DNA of 38,988 nucleotides from contig CAKSZY010000019.1 of the NCBI GenBank assembly GCA_934526015.1, positions 1 through 38,988 of the forward strand, in the 5' to 3' direction. The position numbers were made by a program, and so were the translations under genes. The DNA comes from an uncultured Dokdonella sp. GTDB lineage: Bacteria; Pseudomonadota; Gammaproteobacteria; Xanthomonadales; Rhodanobacteraceae. Below are positions 25,827 through 35,399 of the stretch, piece after piece. The number at the start of each line of letters is the position of its first letter. Positions within the stretch are counted from its first letter, which is position 1. The notes under the pieces were generated by a model that was not told the DNA's origin, did not search any database, and worked only from the letters and a program-made list of their open reading frames with translations.

Positions 25827-27317
25827 TCACTCCTCGCGCGTCACCCGCAGCACTTCTTCGGCCGAGGTGATCCCGGCGAGGCATTTGCGCCAGCCGTCCT
25901 CGAGGATGCCGGGCGAGCGGCTGCGCGCGTGGCGTTCGAGTTCGGCTTCCGCTGCGCCCTCGTGGACGAGGCGACGCATGACGTCGTCGACGGCGACGAG
26001 TTCGTAGATGCCGGTGCGTCCCTTGTAGCCGCCATGGCGGCCGAGGTCGGCGCGCGGCCGGTACAGGGTGGCGACGGTGTCGGCCGGCTGGCCGAAGGCG
26101 GCGAGTTCGGCCGCGGTCGCCGGATACGCTTCGCGGGTGGCCGGATCGAGCGCGCGCACGAGGCGCTGGGCGAGCACGCCGACCAGGCTCGACGACAGCA
26201 GGAACGGCTCCACGCCCATGTCGCGCAGGCGGGTGACCGCGCCGACCGCCGAATTCGTGTGCAGGGTCGACAGCACGAGATGGCCGGTGAGGCTGGCCTG
26301 CACGGCGATCTCGGCGGTCTCGAGGTCGCGGATCTCGCCGACCATGACGACATCGGGGTCCTGGCGCAGGATCGCGCGCAGGCCGCGCGCGAAGGTCATG
26401 TCGACGCGCGCGTTGACCTGGGTCTGGCCGATGCCGTCGATGTAGTACTCGATCGGATCCTCGACGGTCATGATGTTGCGCGAGGAATCGTTGAGCTTCA
26501 GCAGCGCGCCGTAGAGCGTGGTGGTCTTGCCGGAACCGGTCGGGCCGGTGACGAGGAGGATGCCGTGCGGCCGCTCGATCATGCCTTCGAGGCGTTCGCG
26601 CGTGGCCGCATCCATGCCGAGCTGGCCGAGGTCGAGGCGTCCGGCCTGCTTGTCGAGCAGGCGCAGGACGACGCGCTCGCCGTGGCCGGCCGGGATCGTC
26701 GACACGCGCACGTCGACCGGTCGGCCGGCGATGCGCAGGCCGATGCGGCCGTCCTGCGGCAAGCGCTTCTCGGCGATGTCGAGCTTGGCCATCACCTTGA
26801 TGCGGCTGACCACCGCATTGGCGATGCCCTTCTGCGGACTCAGCACCTCGCGCAGCACTCCGTCGATGCGGAAACGCACGACCAGGCGGTTCTCGAACGG
26901 CTCGACGTGGATGTCGGAGGCGCCTTCCTTGACCGCTTCGGTCAGCAGGGCGTTGAGCAGGCGGATGATCGGCGCATCGTCGTCGCTCTCGAGCAGGTCC
27001 TCGGGCTCGGGCAGTTCGTCGGCGAGCGCCTTCAGATCCATGCGCTCGTCGAGATCGGAAACCATCGCGCGCGCGTCGTCGCCCTGCTCGTAGAGATCGC
27101 GCAGCAGGCGCTCGAACGCGGCCGGTTCGTGGCGCGTCAGCTTGAGGTCGACGCCGTAGTGGCGACGCAGTTCGGCGAGGATCGCCGGGCGCACGCCGGG
27201 CCGGCAGGCGATGTCGACGCCGTCCTCGCGCCAGCCGGTCACGGTGACGCCGTGGCGACGCGCATAGCCGAAGCCCGGACGCGCCGGGTGCGGGGCCGGC
27301 GCCGCGGCCGTGCTCAC
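25827..27317 (-). CDS. gspE: Type II secretion system ATPase GspE
   Basis: GspE is the cytoplasmic hexameric ATPase that drives pseudopilus assembly in type II secretion. The GTG start at 27317 overlaps the gspD stop (GTGA) and gives 496 residues, normal for the family. The N-terminal part ([19 protein letters not shown]) is the membrane-complex-binding domain. The core has [21 protein letters not shown], Walker [15 protein letters not shown] (about 257), the Asp box [19 protein letters not shown], Walker [19 protein letters not shown], and the His box [16 protein letters not shown]. The usual zinc-binding tetracysteine segment is present in outline ([16 protein letters not shown] to [23 protein letters not shown]) but has no cysteine at all. 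Confidence 0.93.
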   Translation of the reverse strand: MSTAAAPAPHPARPGFGYARRHGVTVTGWREDGVDIACRPGVRPAILAELRRHYGVDLKLTRHEPAAFERLLRDLYEQGDDARAMVSDLDERMDLKALADELPEPEDLLESDDDAPIIRLLNALLTEAVKEGASDIHVEPFENRLVVRFRIDGVLREVLSPQKGIANAVVSRIKVMAKLDIAEKRLPQDGRIGLRIAGRPVDVRVSTIPAGHGERVVLRLLDKQAGRLDLGQLGMDAATRERLEGMIERPHGILLVTGPTGSGKTTTLYGALLKLNDSSRNIMTVEDPIEYYIDGIGQTQVNARVDMTFARGLRAILRQDPDVVMVGEIRDLETAEIAVQASLTGHLVLSTLHTNSAVGAVTRLRDMGVEPFLLSSSLVGVLAQRLVRALDPATREAYPATAAELAAFGQPADTVATLYRPRADLGRHGGYKGRTGIYELVAVDDVMRRLVHEGAAEAELERHARSRSPGILEDGWRKCLAGITSAEEVLRVTREE

Positions 27318-29350
27318 GGCTTGCCGCCGCGCTGGGCCGGGGTGTGGTTCTCCAGCGACGGGCTGCGCAGGAAGTCGTGGGTCTCCGGCAGCAGCGGGCG
27401 CTGCGAGCGCGGCGTCAGCGGCGCCGGATCCTGGCGCATGCGCAGCTGTTCGGTGCGCATGTAGTTGTACTTCTCGCTCGACACCGCCGCCTCGGTGGCG
27501 GCATCGCGCAGGATCTGCGGACGCAGGAAGATCATCAGGTCGCGCTTCTCGTTCTTGTTCGAGCGGTAGCGGAACAGGTTGCCGATGACCGGGATGCTGC
27601 CGAGGCCCGGCACCTTCGAGTTGCTGTCCGACACGCTGGTGTCGATCAGGCCGCCGAGCACGAGCAGGGAGTTGTCGGCGACCAGCACGCTGGTCGAGAG
27701 CTCGCGCTTGTTGGTGACGAGGTCGACCGCACCCGACACCGGCGGCGCCAGCGAGGAGACTTCCTGATGGATCTCCATGCGCACGGCATCGCCTTCGTTG
27801 ACGTGCGGGGTGACCTTCAGCACGAGGCCGACGTCCTTGCGCTCGATGGTCTGGAACGGATTGGTGACCGCACCGTTCTGGCCGGTGCTGGCGGTGTTCG
27901 TGTACGAACCGGTCAGGAACGGCACTTCCTGGGCGACCTTGATCTCGGCTTCCTGGTTGTCGAGGGTGAGGATCGACGGCGTCGACAGGATGTTGGTCTT
28001 GCCGTCGCCGCGCAGCGCGCGCACGAGCGCGCCGAGGTTGAGGATTTCCTTGTCGGTGCCGGGGATGCGGATGGTGCCGTCGATGTAGCCGAGCGAGAGG
28101 CCGCCGAGTCCGGCCAGCGAGAGCGGATTCGCGGCCAGCGCGGAAAGGCTGGCATTGCCGTTCGGTCCGGCGAAATTGGTGCCGCCGATGACGCCCTGGC
28201 CGAGCGAGCCGTCGTCGCGCTGCGGCGCGGTGAACCACTGCACGCCGATCTCGCTGGCGGTGCTGTCGGCCACTTCGGCGATGACCGCCTCGATCAGCAC
28301 CTGGGCGCGGCGCACGTCGAGCTGGCGCACCACCGCGGCGAGCGAACGGAACACCGCCGGCGGCGCGCTGATGACCAGCGCATTGGTCTGCTCGTGCGCC
28401 TGGATCGTCGCCGGCGAGGCGCCGGCCGTGGCCGTCGTGCCCTCGCCGCCGGCGGCGGTCGGCGGGGCGATGCCGGTCAGCGTCGCGGCGACGCCCTGCA
28501 GGATGCCGACCAGGTCCTTGGCACTGGCGTTGCGCAGGTAGATCACCTGGGTATCGCCGCCGCTTTCCAGCGGCGTGTCGAGATGGGCGATCAGCGCACG
28601 CAGCTTGAGGCGCGCGTTCTTGGCGCCGGCGACCAGCACCGAATTCGTGCGCGCGTCGGCGAACACGCGCGGCACCTCCGCCGGCGGCGCGCTCTTGTCT
28701 TCGGCGAGCACGGTCAGCGTGCGTGCCAGCTCGGCGGCATTGGCGTGGGCGAGCGGGATCACCTCGACCTCGGCATCGGAGGCGGTGTCGATGCGGCGGA
28801 CGATCGACACCAGGCGCTCGACGTTGCCCGAGCGGTCGGACACGACCAGCGAGTTCGAACTGCCGTGGGCGATCAACTGGCTGCCCTGCGGCATCAGCGG
28901 CCGCAGGATCTGGATCATTTCCGTGGCCGAGACATGGCGCACCGGCACGATGCGGGTGACCAGTTCGTCCGGCGCGTGCGCGCGCTGGCCGTTGAGGCCG
29001 GCGGAACCGTCCTGCTGCGCCATCGCCTCCGGCACGACCTTGATCATGCTGCCCTGGGGGATGGCCGCGTAGCCATGCACGCGCAACACCGACAGGAACA
29101 CGTCGTAGATCTCGTCCGGCAGCATCGGCTTGGCCGAGATGACGGTGACCTTGCCCTGCACGTTCGGCCCGAGGATGAAGTTGCGCCCGGTGATCTCCGA
29201 CACCGTGGCGATCAGCGCCTGGATGTCGGCGTCCTTGAGGTTGAGCGTGTGACGGCCATCGTCACCGGCCGCAGGCGCCTGGGCGTGGGCGGCCCCGACT
29301 GCGCAAGCCAGGGCGAGGAGGACGCAGCGGATCGGAGCGGCACGCATCAT
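27314..29350 (-). CDS. gspD: Type II secretion system secretin GspD
   Basis: GspD multimerises into the outer-membrane channel of the type II system. The 678-residue product has a signal peptide ([23 protein letters not shown]); the start at 29350 is chosen for it. The N0 domain ([35 protein letters not shown]) is followed by three secretin-N repeats (e.g. [61 protein letters not shown]). The C-terminal secretin beta-barrel includes [33 protein letters not shown] and [13 protein letters not shown]. It lies between gspC and gspE, with a 129-base gap after gspC. No pilotin gene is nearby. Confidence 0.95.
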   Translation of the reverse strand: MMRAAPIRCVLLALACAVGAAHAQAPAAGDDGRHTLNLKDADIQALIATVSEITGRNFILGPNVQGKVTVISAKPMLPDEIYDVFLSVLRVHGYAAIPQGSMIKVVPEAMAQQDGSAGLNGQRAHAPDELVTRIVPVRHVSATEMIQILRPLMPQGSQLIAHGSSNSLVVSDRSGNVERLVSIVRRIDTASDAEVEVIPLAHANAAELARTLTVLAEDKSAPPAEVPRVFADARTNSVLVAGAKNARLKLRALIAHLDTPLESGGDTQVIYLRNASAKDLVGILQGVAATLTGIAPPTAAGGEGTTATAGASPATIQAHEQTNALVISAPPAVFRSLAAVVRQLDVRRAQVLIEAVIAEVADSTASEIGVQWFTAPQRDDGSLGQGVIGGTNFAGPNGNASLSALAANPLSLAGLGGLSLGYIDGTIRIPGTDKEILNLGALVRALRGDGKTNILSTPSILTLDNQEAEIKVAQEVPFLTGSYTNTASTGQNGAVTNPFQTIERKDVGLVLKVTPHVNEGDAVRMEIHQEVSSLAPPVSGAVDLVTNKRELSTSVLVADNSLLVLGGLIDTSVSDSNSKVPGLGSIPVIGNLFRYRSNKNEKRDLMIFLRPQILRDAATEAAVSSEKYNYMRTEQLRMRQDPAPLTPRSQRPLLPETHDFLRSPSLENHTPAQRGGKP

Positions 29351-29479
29351 CGGAGACTCGACTCGAAGGCAGGCGACGCGCAAGGGTAGCAAAGAGGCCG
29401 GGATTGGGGATCGGGGATGGCACCGGCGGTGCGGCTTCATTCGCCGCCGGCTTTCCCCCATCCCGGTCCCGGGTCCCGA

Positions 29480-30385
29480 CTACCTCAGCTTGACGCTCAG
29501 CACCGTCGGCACGCCTTCGCGCATGACGGTGACGCGGGCCTCGCCGGCATTGCCGAGGCTTTCGAGGATCTGCTGGCCGCGGGCGGGGGAATCGACCGGG
29601 ACGCCGTTGACGGCAGTGACGACATCGTCGGGGCGCAGGCCGAGGCGGCCGAGCAGGGCGGTGTCGGCGCCGGTGGATACGCGCACGCCGGCCATGCGGC
29701 CGTCTTCGATGACCGGCGTGACCTGGACGTTCTTCGCCAGCGCGGCCATGTCGCCGGCGCCGGCACGGTCCATGGTCTGCTGCCAGTTGCCGGCGGCGCC
29801 GTGGGCGATGTTCGGCGGGGTGAACGTGAGCGGCGCGGTGCCGACATGGGCCGGCGACCCGGGCGCGGTGTTGCGCAGCGGCGCGGTGCCGGTGACGGGG
29901 CCCGACGCGGGTGCGGACTTCGGCAGTTCGTCACGGGCAAGGGCGAGCACTTCCTGCACGCCATCGTGGCGCAAAACGACGCGGTCGGCATGCACTTCCT
30001 CGAGGATCACGCCGGGCGCGATCTCGTCGCCGGCACGCCAGGCGCGTTCGCTGCCGTCACCGGCCGCGATCACGGCGAGCCCACGCGTCGGGTCGTGGTC
30101 GGCCAGCGTGCCGCGCAGGCTCAATGCGAGCGTGGTCGCCGGCGTGCCGGGGCCGGCGGCGAGGCGTTGCGGCGGCGCGCCGAAGAGGTGCCAGCGCGAC
30201 ACGGCGACGGCCGGCGTGGCCGCTGCGGCCGTGGTCGCGCGCACCGGTGCATCCAGGCTGGCATCGTCGGCCGGCAGCAACTGCCAGCCGAGCCGGGCGA
30301 GCTGGCCGGCGACGACCACCGCCAGCAGCACGCAGGCCAGCATTGCCAGCCGCTCCGAACTGCGTCCCGCCAGGGTCAGGTTCAT
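29480..30385 (-). CDS. gspC: Type II secretion system inner-membrane protein GspC
   Basis: GspC links the inner-membrane platform to the GspD secretin and helps choose substrates. The start at 30385 gives 301 residues: a short cytoplasmic tail, one transmembrane helix (LAMLACVLLAVVVAGQLARLGW), a homology-region domain (SRWHLFGAPP to GVILEEVHADRVVLRHDGVQEVLAL, about 60-155), a Pro/Thr/Ala linker, and a C-terminal PDZ domain (VIEDGRMAGVRVSTGADTALLGRLGLRPDDVVTAVNGVPVDSP). It is the first of the three type II genes here. The genes for GspF to GspN are not in the window. Confidence 0.9.
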   Translation of the reverse strand: MNLTLAGRSSERLAMLACVLLAVVVAGQLARLGWQLLPADDASLDAPVRATTAAAATPAVAVSRWHLFGAPPQRLAAGPGTPATTLALSLRGTLADHDPTRGLAVIAAGDGSERAWRAGDEIAPGVILEEVHADRVVLRHDGVQEVLALARDELPKSAPASGPVTGTAPLRNTAPGSPAHVGTAPLTFTPPNIAHGAAGNWQQTMDRAGAGDMAALAKNVQVTPVIEDGRMAGVRVSTGADTALLGRLGLRPDDVVTAVNGVPVDSPARGQQILESLGNAGEARVTVMREGVPTVLSVKLR

Positions 30386-30687
30386 GCCCGCACCGCCCGT
30401 GCCATGTCGTCGCCTTCCGCCGCGCCGGATGCGCGGACCGCCACGGAATGTACCAAATCGGCCCGTCGCACCCGCGCAGGTCCGCGGGTCACGGGAATCG
30501 AGGAAGGCTGTGCGAAGAACCGGCGGGTCGCGCCGGTGCGCTTGCGAGTGGGAGGGCGAGGGGCGAGGGCGCGAAACCCGGGAACCGGGACAGGCCACCG
30601 ACAGAGCGACAGGGAATGCCGTATGGCGAACACGCGCACGTCGGGGCCCGATGGTCGCGCCCTCGCCCCTCGCCCTCAACCAACCCC
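30386..30687. other. Intergenic region between rhlB and gspC
   Basis: This 302-base gap holds no supported gene. Its main content is a 23-base perfect inverted repeat placed just past the rhlB stop codon (separate entry). The remaining part next to gspC should carry its promoter; TACATT near 30440-30450 on the minus strand is a possible -10 but no matching -35 is clear. Confidence 0.5.
30552..30677 (-). repeat. 23-base perfect inverted repeat downstream of rhlB
   Basis: The arms lie at 30552-30574 (GAGGGCGAGGGGCGAGGGCG then CGA) and 30655-30677 (its exact complement), separated by 80 bases. The right arm begins 11 bases past the rhlB stop. A long hairpin of this kind may protect or end the rhlB message, or mark a small mobile element. 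No T-run follows. Confidence 0.65.
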
Positions 30688-32406
30688 TCAGCGTCCGCCG
30701 AAGAAGCGGGCGATGCGGTGGAAGAAACCGGGTTTCTTGTGCGCGGCGGGCGGGGCGGAGTCGGCAACCGGTGTGGTCGCTTCGCCGCGCGCGCGTTCGC
30801 GGCGCGGCTTGCGTTCGCCGGCCTCGGGCGTGCCGCTGCCGTTGCTGACGACGGCGGCGGCGACCTCGCCACCTTCGCGCTTGCGACGACCACGGCCACC
30901 GCGACGGCGGCGCTTCTTCGCGGGGTCAGCGGTCATGGCGTCCGTGGCCGGCGGTGCGGCGGGGGTCGGCGTTGCGGCCACCGCCTGCGCGTCGCCGGTT
31001 GCGGGTGCAGCCGGACGCGGCGGACGCGGGCCGTCGCGACGTTCGCCCTCGCGGCGCGGCCCGCGGCGTCCGTCGCCGCGACTTCCGCTGCGCGAGGGCG
31101 GACCGCCGCTGCGTCCGCGCGGCCCGCCGCTCTTCGGCGGCGGTCCGGCGGTGTTGCGTGCATCGTCGGCGGCATCCTCGGCCTCGTCGTACGCGGACAC
31201 CGAGCCGTCGGCGCGCGGCTTCGGTTCCGGCACGACCAGCAGGTCGGCGGTGACCGGCGCGGTCGGGATCTTCTGCTCGATGTAGGCCTCGATGTCGGGC
31301 AGGCCCATCGCGTAGCGGTCGCAGGCGAAGCTGATCGCGTCGCCCTCGGCGCCGAGACGCGCGGTGCGGCCGATGCGGTGGACGTAGTCCTCGGCATCCT
31401 GCGGCAGGTCGAAATTGAACACGTGCGAGACCGCCGGGATGTGCAGTCCGCGCGCGGCCACGTCGGTGGCCACCAGCAGTTCGATCTCGCCGCGCTGGAA
31501 CTTGGCCAACAGGCGCTCGCGCTTGGCCTGCGGGACGTCGCCCGAGAGGGTGGCGACGCGATGGCCCTGGCGTTCGAGCGCGCGGGTGACGCGCTCGGCC
31601 ATCACCTTGGTGTTGATGAAGACGATGCTGCGGTGATCGTCGAGCTTGCCGAGCAGGTTCAGCAGCAGCGGCACCTTCTCCTCGTTGGCCGGGAAGTACA
31701 CCACCTGGCGCACGCGCGAGGCGGTCACCGATTCGGTCTCGGCGGTGACCTTCTGCGGGCTGTTCATGTGCTCGTAGGCGAGCTCGAGCACGCGCAGGCT
31801 CAGCGTCGCCGAGAACAGCATGCCCTGGCGCAGTTCGCGCGGCGGCATGCGCCGCAGCAGGAAGCGGATGTCGGCGATGAAGCCGAGGTCGAACATGCGG
31901 TCGGCCTCGTCGAGGACGACGGCGTCGACGCCGCGGAACGAGACCACGTGCTGCTTGAGGTAGTCGATCAGGCGGCCCGGCGTGGCGATGACGATGTCGA
32001 CGCCGGCCTTCAGCATGTCGCGCTGCTTGTCGTAGTCGACGCCGCCGTAGATCAGCGCCGAGGTCAGGCCGGTGTGGCGGCCGATGTTGCGGAAATCCTT
32101 TTCGATCTGGATCGCCAGTTCGCGCGTCGGTGCGAGGATCACCGCGCGCGGATCGCCGGTGCGGCGCTCGACCAGGGCCGGCCGGGTCAGCAGCCGGTTC
32201 AGCACGGCGACGAGGAAGGCGGCGGTCTTGCCGGTGCCGGTCTGCGCCTGGCCGGCGACGTCGAGGCCTTGCAGGGCGACCGGCAGGGTCAGCGACTGGA
32301 TCGGCGTGCAGCGGACGAACCCGGCCTCGGACAATCCGGCCAGCAGGCTCGGATGCAGGTCGAAACTCTCGAAAACGATGTCGGTCAGGGGTTGCTGGTG
32401 TGGCAT
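30688..32406 (-). CDS. rhlB: DEAD-box RNA helicase RhlB-like
   Basis: RhlB unwinds structured RNA for degradation and is part of the RNA degradosome in E. coli. The 572-residue product has the Q motif ([18 protein letters not shown]), motif I AQTGTGKT (near 54-61), Ia PTRELAIQI, Ib TPGRLIDYL, motif [12 protein letters not shown] (about 162-171), motif III SATLS, and motif [12 protein letters not shown]. Assignment to RhlB over other DEAD proteins rests on the neighbours: trxA diverges from it and rho follows, as in E. coli. The start at 32406 ([19 protein letters not shown]) matches the family. About 180 C-terminal residues (393-572) are an Arg/Gly/Pro-rich, low-complexity tail with a [14 protein letters not shown] cluster and an end [16 protein letters not shown] that could form an amphipathic basic helix. 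Confidence 0.88.
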   Translation of the reverse strand: MPHQQPLTDIVFESFDLHPSLLAGLSEAGFVRCTPIQSLTLPVALQGLDVAGQAQTGTGKTAAFLVAVLNRLLTRPALVERRTGDPRAVILAPTRELAIQIEKDFRNIGRHTGLTSALIYGGVDYDKQRDMLKAGVDIVIATPGRLIDYLKQHVVSFRGVDAVVLDEADRMFDLGFIADIRFLLRRMPPRELRQGMLFSATLSLRVLELAYEHMNSPQKVTAETESVTASRVRQVVYFPANEEKVPLLLNLLGKLDDHRSIVFINTKVMAERVTRALERQGHRVATLSGDVPQAKRERLLAKFQRGEIELLVATDVAARGLHIPAVSHVFNFDLPQDAEDYVHRIGRTARLGAEGDAISFACDRYAMGLPDIEAYIEQKIPTAPVTADLLVVPEPKPRADGSVSAYDEAEDAADDARNTAGPPPKSGGPRGRSGGPPSRSGSRGDGRRGPRREGERRDGPRPPRPAAPATGDAQAVAATPTPAAPPATDAMTADPAKKRRRRGGRGRRKREGGEVAAAVVSNGSGTPEAGERKPRRERARGEATTPVADSAPPAAHKKPGFFHRIARFFGGR

Positions 32407-32622
32407 TCGCAGGAGATCTCGTGAAGCCGCGGGAATCGCGGACTTGAGTGGAGGCGAACTCGCCCCCAACTTGCGCGGGACAGCCGATCTGGGCTGAAAT
32501 GGACCGGCGACGGGGTTGCTCCCCTGTTTCGGTCCGCATCGCATCAAACCTTGACAGTGTAGCGGATGATGCCGGCCCGCGCTCGGCCTGGACCGCCCCC
32601 CTTCCCTTTCTGGAGACCCCGC

Positions 32623-32949
32623 GTGAGCCAGCAGATCGCCCACGTCAACGATGACCAGTTCGAAGCCGAAGTCCTGCAGTCCGGACAGCCGGTGCTGGTC
32701 GATTTCTGGGCCGAATGGTGCGGCCCGTGCAAGATGATCTCGCCGATCCTCGACGAACTCGCCGCGACCTACGAGGGTCGCCTCAAGGTGGCCAAGGTCA
32801 ACATCGACCACAACCCGAAAACCCCGCGCAACTACAACGTGCGCGGCATCCCGACCCTGATGATCTTCCGCGACGGCAAGGTCGAGGCGACGCAGATCGG
32901 CGCCGTCAGCAAGACCCAGCTCGCCCAGCTGATCGATCGCACGATCTGA
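32623..32949 (+). CDS. trxA: Thioredoxin
   Basis: A cytoplasmic dithiol-disulfide reductase that donates electrons to ribonucleotide reductase, PAPS reductase and others. The 108-residue product has the active site [11 protein letters not shown] and the cis-proline loop [13 protein letters not shown], both as in E. coli TrxA. The start is a GTG at 32623, with TGGAGA six bases upstream; the longer open frame before it is not thioredoxin-like. It is divergent from rhlB and 220 bases upstream of rho, the same order as in other gammaproteobacteria. PAPS reduction ties it loosely to the sulfate importer in this window. Confidence 0.95.
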   Translation: MSQQIAHVNDDQFEAEVLQSGQPVLVDFWAEWCGPCKMISPILDELAATYEGRLKVAKVNIDHNPKTPRNYNVRGIPTLMIFRDGKVEATQIGAVSKTQLAQLIDRTI

Positions 32950-32963
32950 TCCGCGCAGGGATT

Positions 32964-33023
32964 GGAGATTCGGGATCGGGGATTCGTGGATCAGGAACGT
33001 GACCTGCCGAAACCCGAATCTCC
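32964..33023. repeat. GATTCGGGAT-type intergenic palindrome after trxA
   Basis: GGAGATTCGGG (32964-32974) and CCCGAATCTCC (33013-33023) are exact inverted arms within a GGGATTGG/GGGGATT-rich stretch. A related stretch (GGGATTGGGGATCGGGGAT) lies at 29400-29418 between gspC and gspD. Such repeats are, from memory, common between genes in Xanthomonadales. It may end the trxA message. Confidence 0.6.
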
Positions 33024-33047
33024 GATCTCCACTCCCCGCGGCAACGC

Positions 33048-33077
33048 TTTACGCCCGGCACCGCCCGGTGCTAAGTT
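33048..33077 (+). promoter_or_regulatory. Candidate rho promoter
   Basis: TTTACG (33048-33053) and TAAGTT (33072-33077) are separated by 18 bases, about 90 bases before the rho start. The match to consensus is modest, but this is the only AT-rich patch in the region. Confidence 0.3.
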
Positions 33078-33169
33078 AACCGCGGTCCCGAGGAGCGCAT
33101 CCGCTCCAGCCTGCGGACATCCCCCCCGCAATTCCCTTCTCCCCAACGGCACCCCATCGAGGTCCGTCC

Positions 33170-34861
33170 GTGTCCGATACCGACAATACCGAGAGTGGCG
33201 GAACCGCCACGCCCCCGGCCCGTTCCGAATCCCGCCAGCGTCCGCCGCGCACTCCGCGCCCGCCGCGCGAGGAAGCCACGCCGCAACAGCCGACGCCGGC
33301 CGAGCAGCAGGCCGAGTACACGCCGCCCAACGACGACTACACGCCGCCGCCTCCGGTTGCGGCCGATGGCGAAGGCGGTGCGGGCGAGGGCGGCGGCCAG
33401 CAGCGCCAGCAGCAAGGCAATCCGCAGCAGCAGGGCGGCCAGCAGCGCCCGGGGCGCAACCGGCGTGACCGCGATCGTCGTGGTGGTGGCGGCGGTGGTG
33501 GTGGTGGCGGCAACAACAACCGCTTCCAGAATCCGCAGCACCGCGGCCTGCCGCAGGTCGACGAGGAATGGGTCGAAGGCCGCGAAACCGGCCCGCTGAT
33601 CGACCTCAACGAGCTCAAGCGCAAGAACGCCTACGACCTGCTCGCCATGGCCGAGCAGCTCGGCATCCAGGAAGGCGTCGCCCGCGCGCGCAAGCAGGAT
33701 GTCATCTTCAACATCCTCAAGGCGCATGCGCGTGCCGGCGGCGGCATCTACGGCGAGGGCGTGCTCGAGATCCTGCAGGACGGCTTCGGCTTCCTGCGCG
33801 GCCCCGACCAGTCCTATCTCGCCGGGCCCGACGACATCTACGTGTCGCCGTCGCAGATCCGCCGCTTCAACCTGCGCACCGGCGACTACATCGCCGGCCG
33901 CATCCGCCATCCGAAGGAAGGCGAGCGCTACTTCGCCCTGCTCAAGGTCGACCACATCAACGGCGAGCCGCCGGAGGCGTCGAAGAACAAGGCGCTGTTC
34001 GAGAACCTCACCGCGCTGTTCCCGCGCAAGGCGTTCCGCCTCGAGCGCGGCAACGGCTCGACCGAGGACATCACCGGCCGCATCCTCGACCTCGTCGCGC
34101 CGATCGGCCGCGGCCAGCGCGGGCTGATCGTCTCGCAGCCGAAGGCCGGCAAGACGATGATGCTGCAGAACGTCGCCCAGGCGATCGTGCACAACCACCC
34201 GGACGTGCACCTGATCATCCTGCTGATCGACGAGCGCCCGGAGGAAGTCACCGAGATGCAGCGCGGCGTGCGCGCCGAGGTCATCAGCTCGACCTTCGAC
34301 GAGCCGGCCACGCGCCACGTGCAGGTCGCCGAGATGGTGATCGAGCGCGCCAAGCGCCTGGTCGAGCACAAGCGCGACGTGGTCATCCTGCTCGACTCGA
34401 TCACCCGCCTCGCGCGCGCCTACAACACGGTGATCCCGTCCTCCGGCAAGGTGCTGACCGGCGGCGTCGACGCCAATGCCCTGCAGCGTCCGAAGCGCTT
34501 CTTCGGTGCCGCGCGCAACGTCGAGGAAGGCGGCTCGCTGACCATCATCGCCACCGCGCTGGTCGAGACCGGCTCGAAGATGGACGAGGTGATCTACGAG
34601 GAGTTCAAGGGCACCGGCAACATGGAAGTGCACCTGTCGCGACGCATTGCCGAGAAGCGCGTCTACCCGGCCATCGACATCAACCGCTCCGGCACCCGCC
34701 GCGAGGAACTGCTGATCGACCCGGACATGCTGCAGAAGATCTGGATCCTCAGGAAGCTGCTGCATCCGATGGACGAGCTGGCGGCGATGGAGTTCATGCT
34801 CGACAAGATGAAGAACACCAAGTCCAACGACGAGTTCTTCAACTCGATGAAGCGCGGCTGA
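33170..34861 (+). CDS. rho: Transcription termination factor Rho with disordered N-terminal extension
   Basis: Rho is the hexameric RNA-dependent ATPase that ends transcription of untranslated RNA. The 563-residue product starts with GTG at 33170. Residues 1 to about 142 are low complexity: Pro/Arg-rich, then Gln-rich ([16 protein letters not shown]), then RNRRDRDRR and ten consecutive glycines. The standard protein follows: N-terminal helices ([20 protein letters not shown]), the cold-shock-like primary RNA site ([20 protein letters not shown]), the ATPase with P-loop SQPKAGKTM (about 324-332), [29 protein letters not shown], the Q-loop [22 protein letters not shown] and the C-terminal helices. 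E. coli Rho has 419 residues, so the extension accounts for the extra length. Confidence 0.97.
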   Translation: MSDTDNTESGGTATPPARSESRQRPPRTPRPPREEATPQQPTPAEQQAEYTPPNDDYTPPPPVAADGEGGAGEGGGQQRQQQGNPQQQGGQQRPGRNRRDRDRRGGGGGGGGGGNNNRFQNPQHRGLPQVDEEWVEGRETGPLIDLNELKRKNAYDLLAMAEQLGIQEGVARARKQDVIFNILKAHARAGGGIYGEGVLEILQDGFGFLRGPDQSYLAGPDDIYVSPSQIRRFNLRTGDYIAGRIRHPKEGERYFALLKVDHINGEPPEASKNKALFENLTALFPRKAFRLERGNGSTEDITGRILDLVAPIGRGQRGLIVSQPKAGKTMMLQNVAQAIVHNHPDVHLIILLIDERPEEVTEMQRGVRAEVISSTFDEPATRHVQVAEMVIERAKRLVEHKRDVVILLDSITRLARAYNTVIPSSGKVLTGGVDANALQRPKRFFGAARNVEEGGSLTIIATALVETGSKMDEVIYEEFKGTGNMEVHLSRRIAEKRVYPAIDINRSGTRREELLIDPDMLQKIWILRKLLHPMDELAAMEFMLDKMKNTKSNDEFFNSMKRG

Positions 34862-34868
34862 TCGCGGC

Positions 34869-34898
34869 GCGACGCGTCCCGCCCGGCGGGACCGTCGC
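34869..34898. terminator. Hairpin between convergent rho and lipoprotein gene
   Basis: GCGACG-(CG)-TCCCGC pairs with GCGGGA-(C)-CGTCGC across a short CCG loop, starting 8 bases after the rho stop. No T-run is present, so this is a possible weak terminator or mRNA end-protecting hairpin. Confidence 0.4.
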
Positions 34899-34957
34899 CA
34901 ACGAAATGCGGCTTGCGCCGGATCGGCGCCGCCGTCACGGCGCATGCCGCGGCAGGC

Positions 34958-35284
34958 CTACTGCGACTTGCGGATGTCGTCCACGCTCCAGTTGAACTGC
35001 AGGAAGATCACGTTCGGCTTGCCGCCTTCGACGCGCACCCGGCATTCGACCTGCTGCGCGTATTCGCTGTCGAGCGCGCGGTCGAACACGATCGGCGCCA
35101 TCAGCAGGATCGCGTTGCCATCCGGCGTCGCCGATTCGGCAAGAACGTTGACGTCGACCTCGAAGTTCTTGTCGGCGAGGCGGTTGCGGACCTCGGCCAT
35201 GCAGGCGTCGGCGGCATCCTGATGCGGATTCCCGCAGGCGGACAACAGGGCCAGTAACGGGATGAGCAACGCCGCATTGCGCAT
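34958..35284 (-). CDS. Small predicted lipoprotein
   Basis: A 108-residue product. The start at 35284 is supported by AGGAG eight bases upstream and by a lipoprotein signal (MRNAALLIPLLALLSACGN) with lipobox LSAC and Cys at residue 17. The mature part (ADACMAEVRNRLADKNFEVDV, ILLMAPIVFDRALDSEYAQQVECRVRVEGG, NVIFLQFNWSVDDIRKSQ) has two further cysteines and looks like a compact alpha/beta domain. I do not recognise the family. Gly rather than Asp at position +2 allows outer-membrane sorting. Confidence 0.75.
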   Translation of the reverse strand: MRNAALLIPLLALLSACGNPHQDAADACMAEVRNRLADKNFEVDVNVLAESATPDGNAILLMAPIVFDRALDSEYAQQVECRVRVEGGKPNVIFLQFNWSVDDIRKSQ

Positions 35285-35399
35285 GGCGGAGACTCCTGGC
35301 TGGGCGCTCGGATCGCGCATCGCGACACCCGCTCGAGGTCACGATGCACAGGAGTATAGACGCCCGTCCCCGCGTGTCTTGCGGCGCCGCAGCGCGCCG

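Noticed and set aside
32551..32570. Perfect TTGACA upstream of trxA as a -35 box
   Set aside because: No acceptable -10 lies 16-19 bases downstream. The complementary strand reads CTACACTGTCAA, which could be a -10 for rhlB, but without a matching -35, so I left it out.
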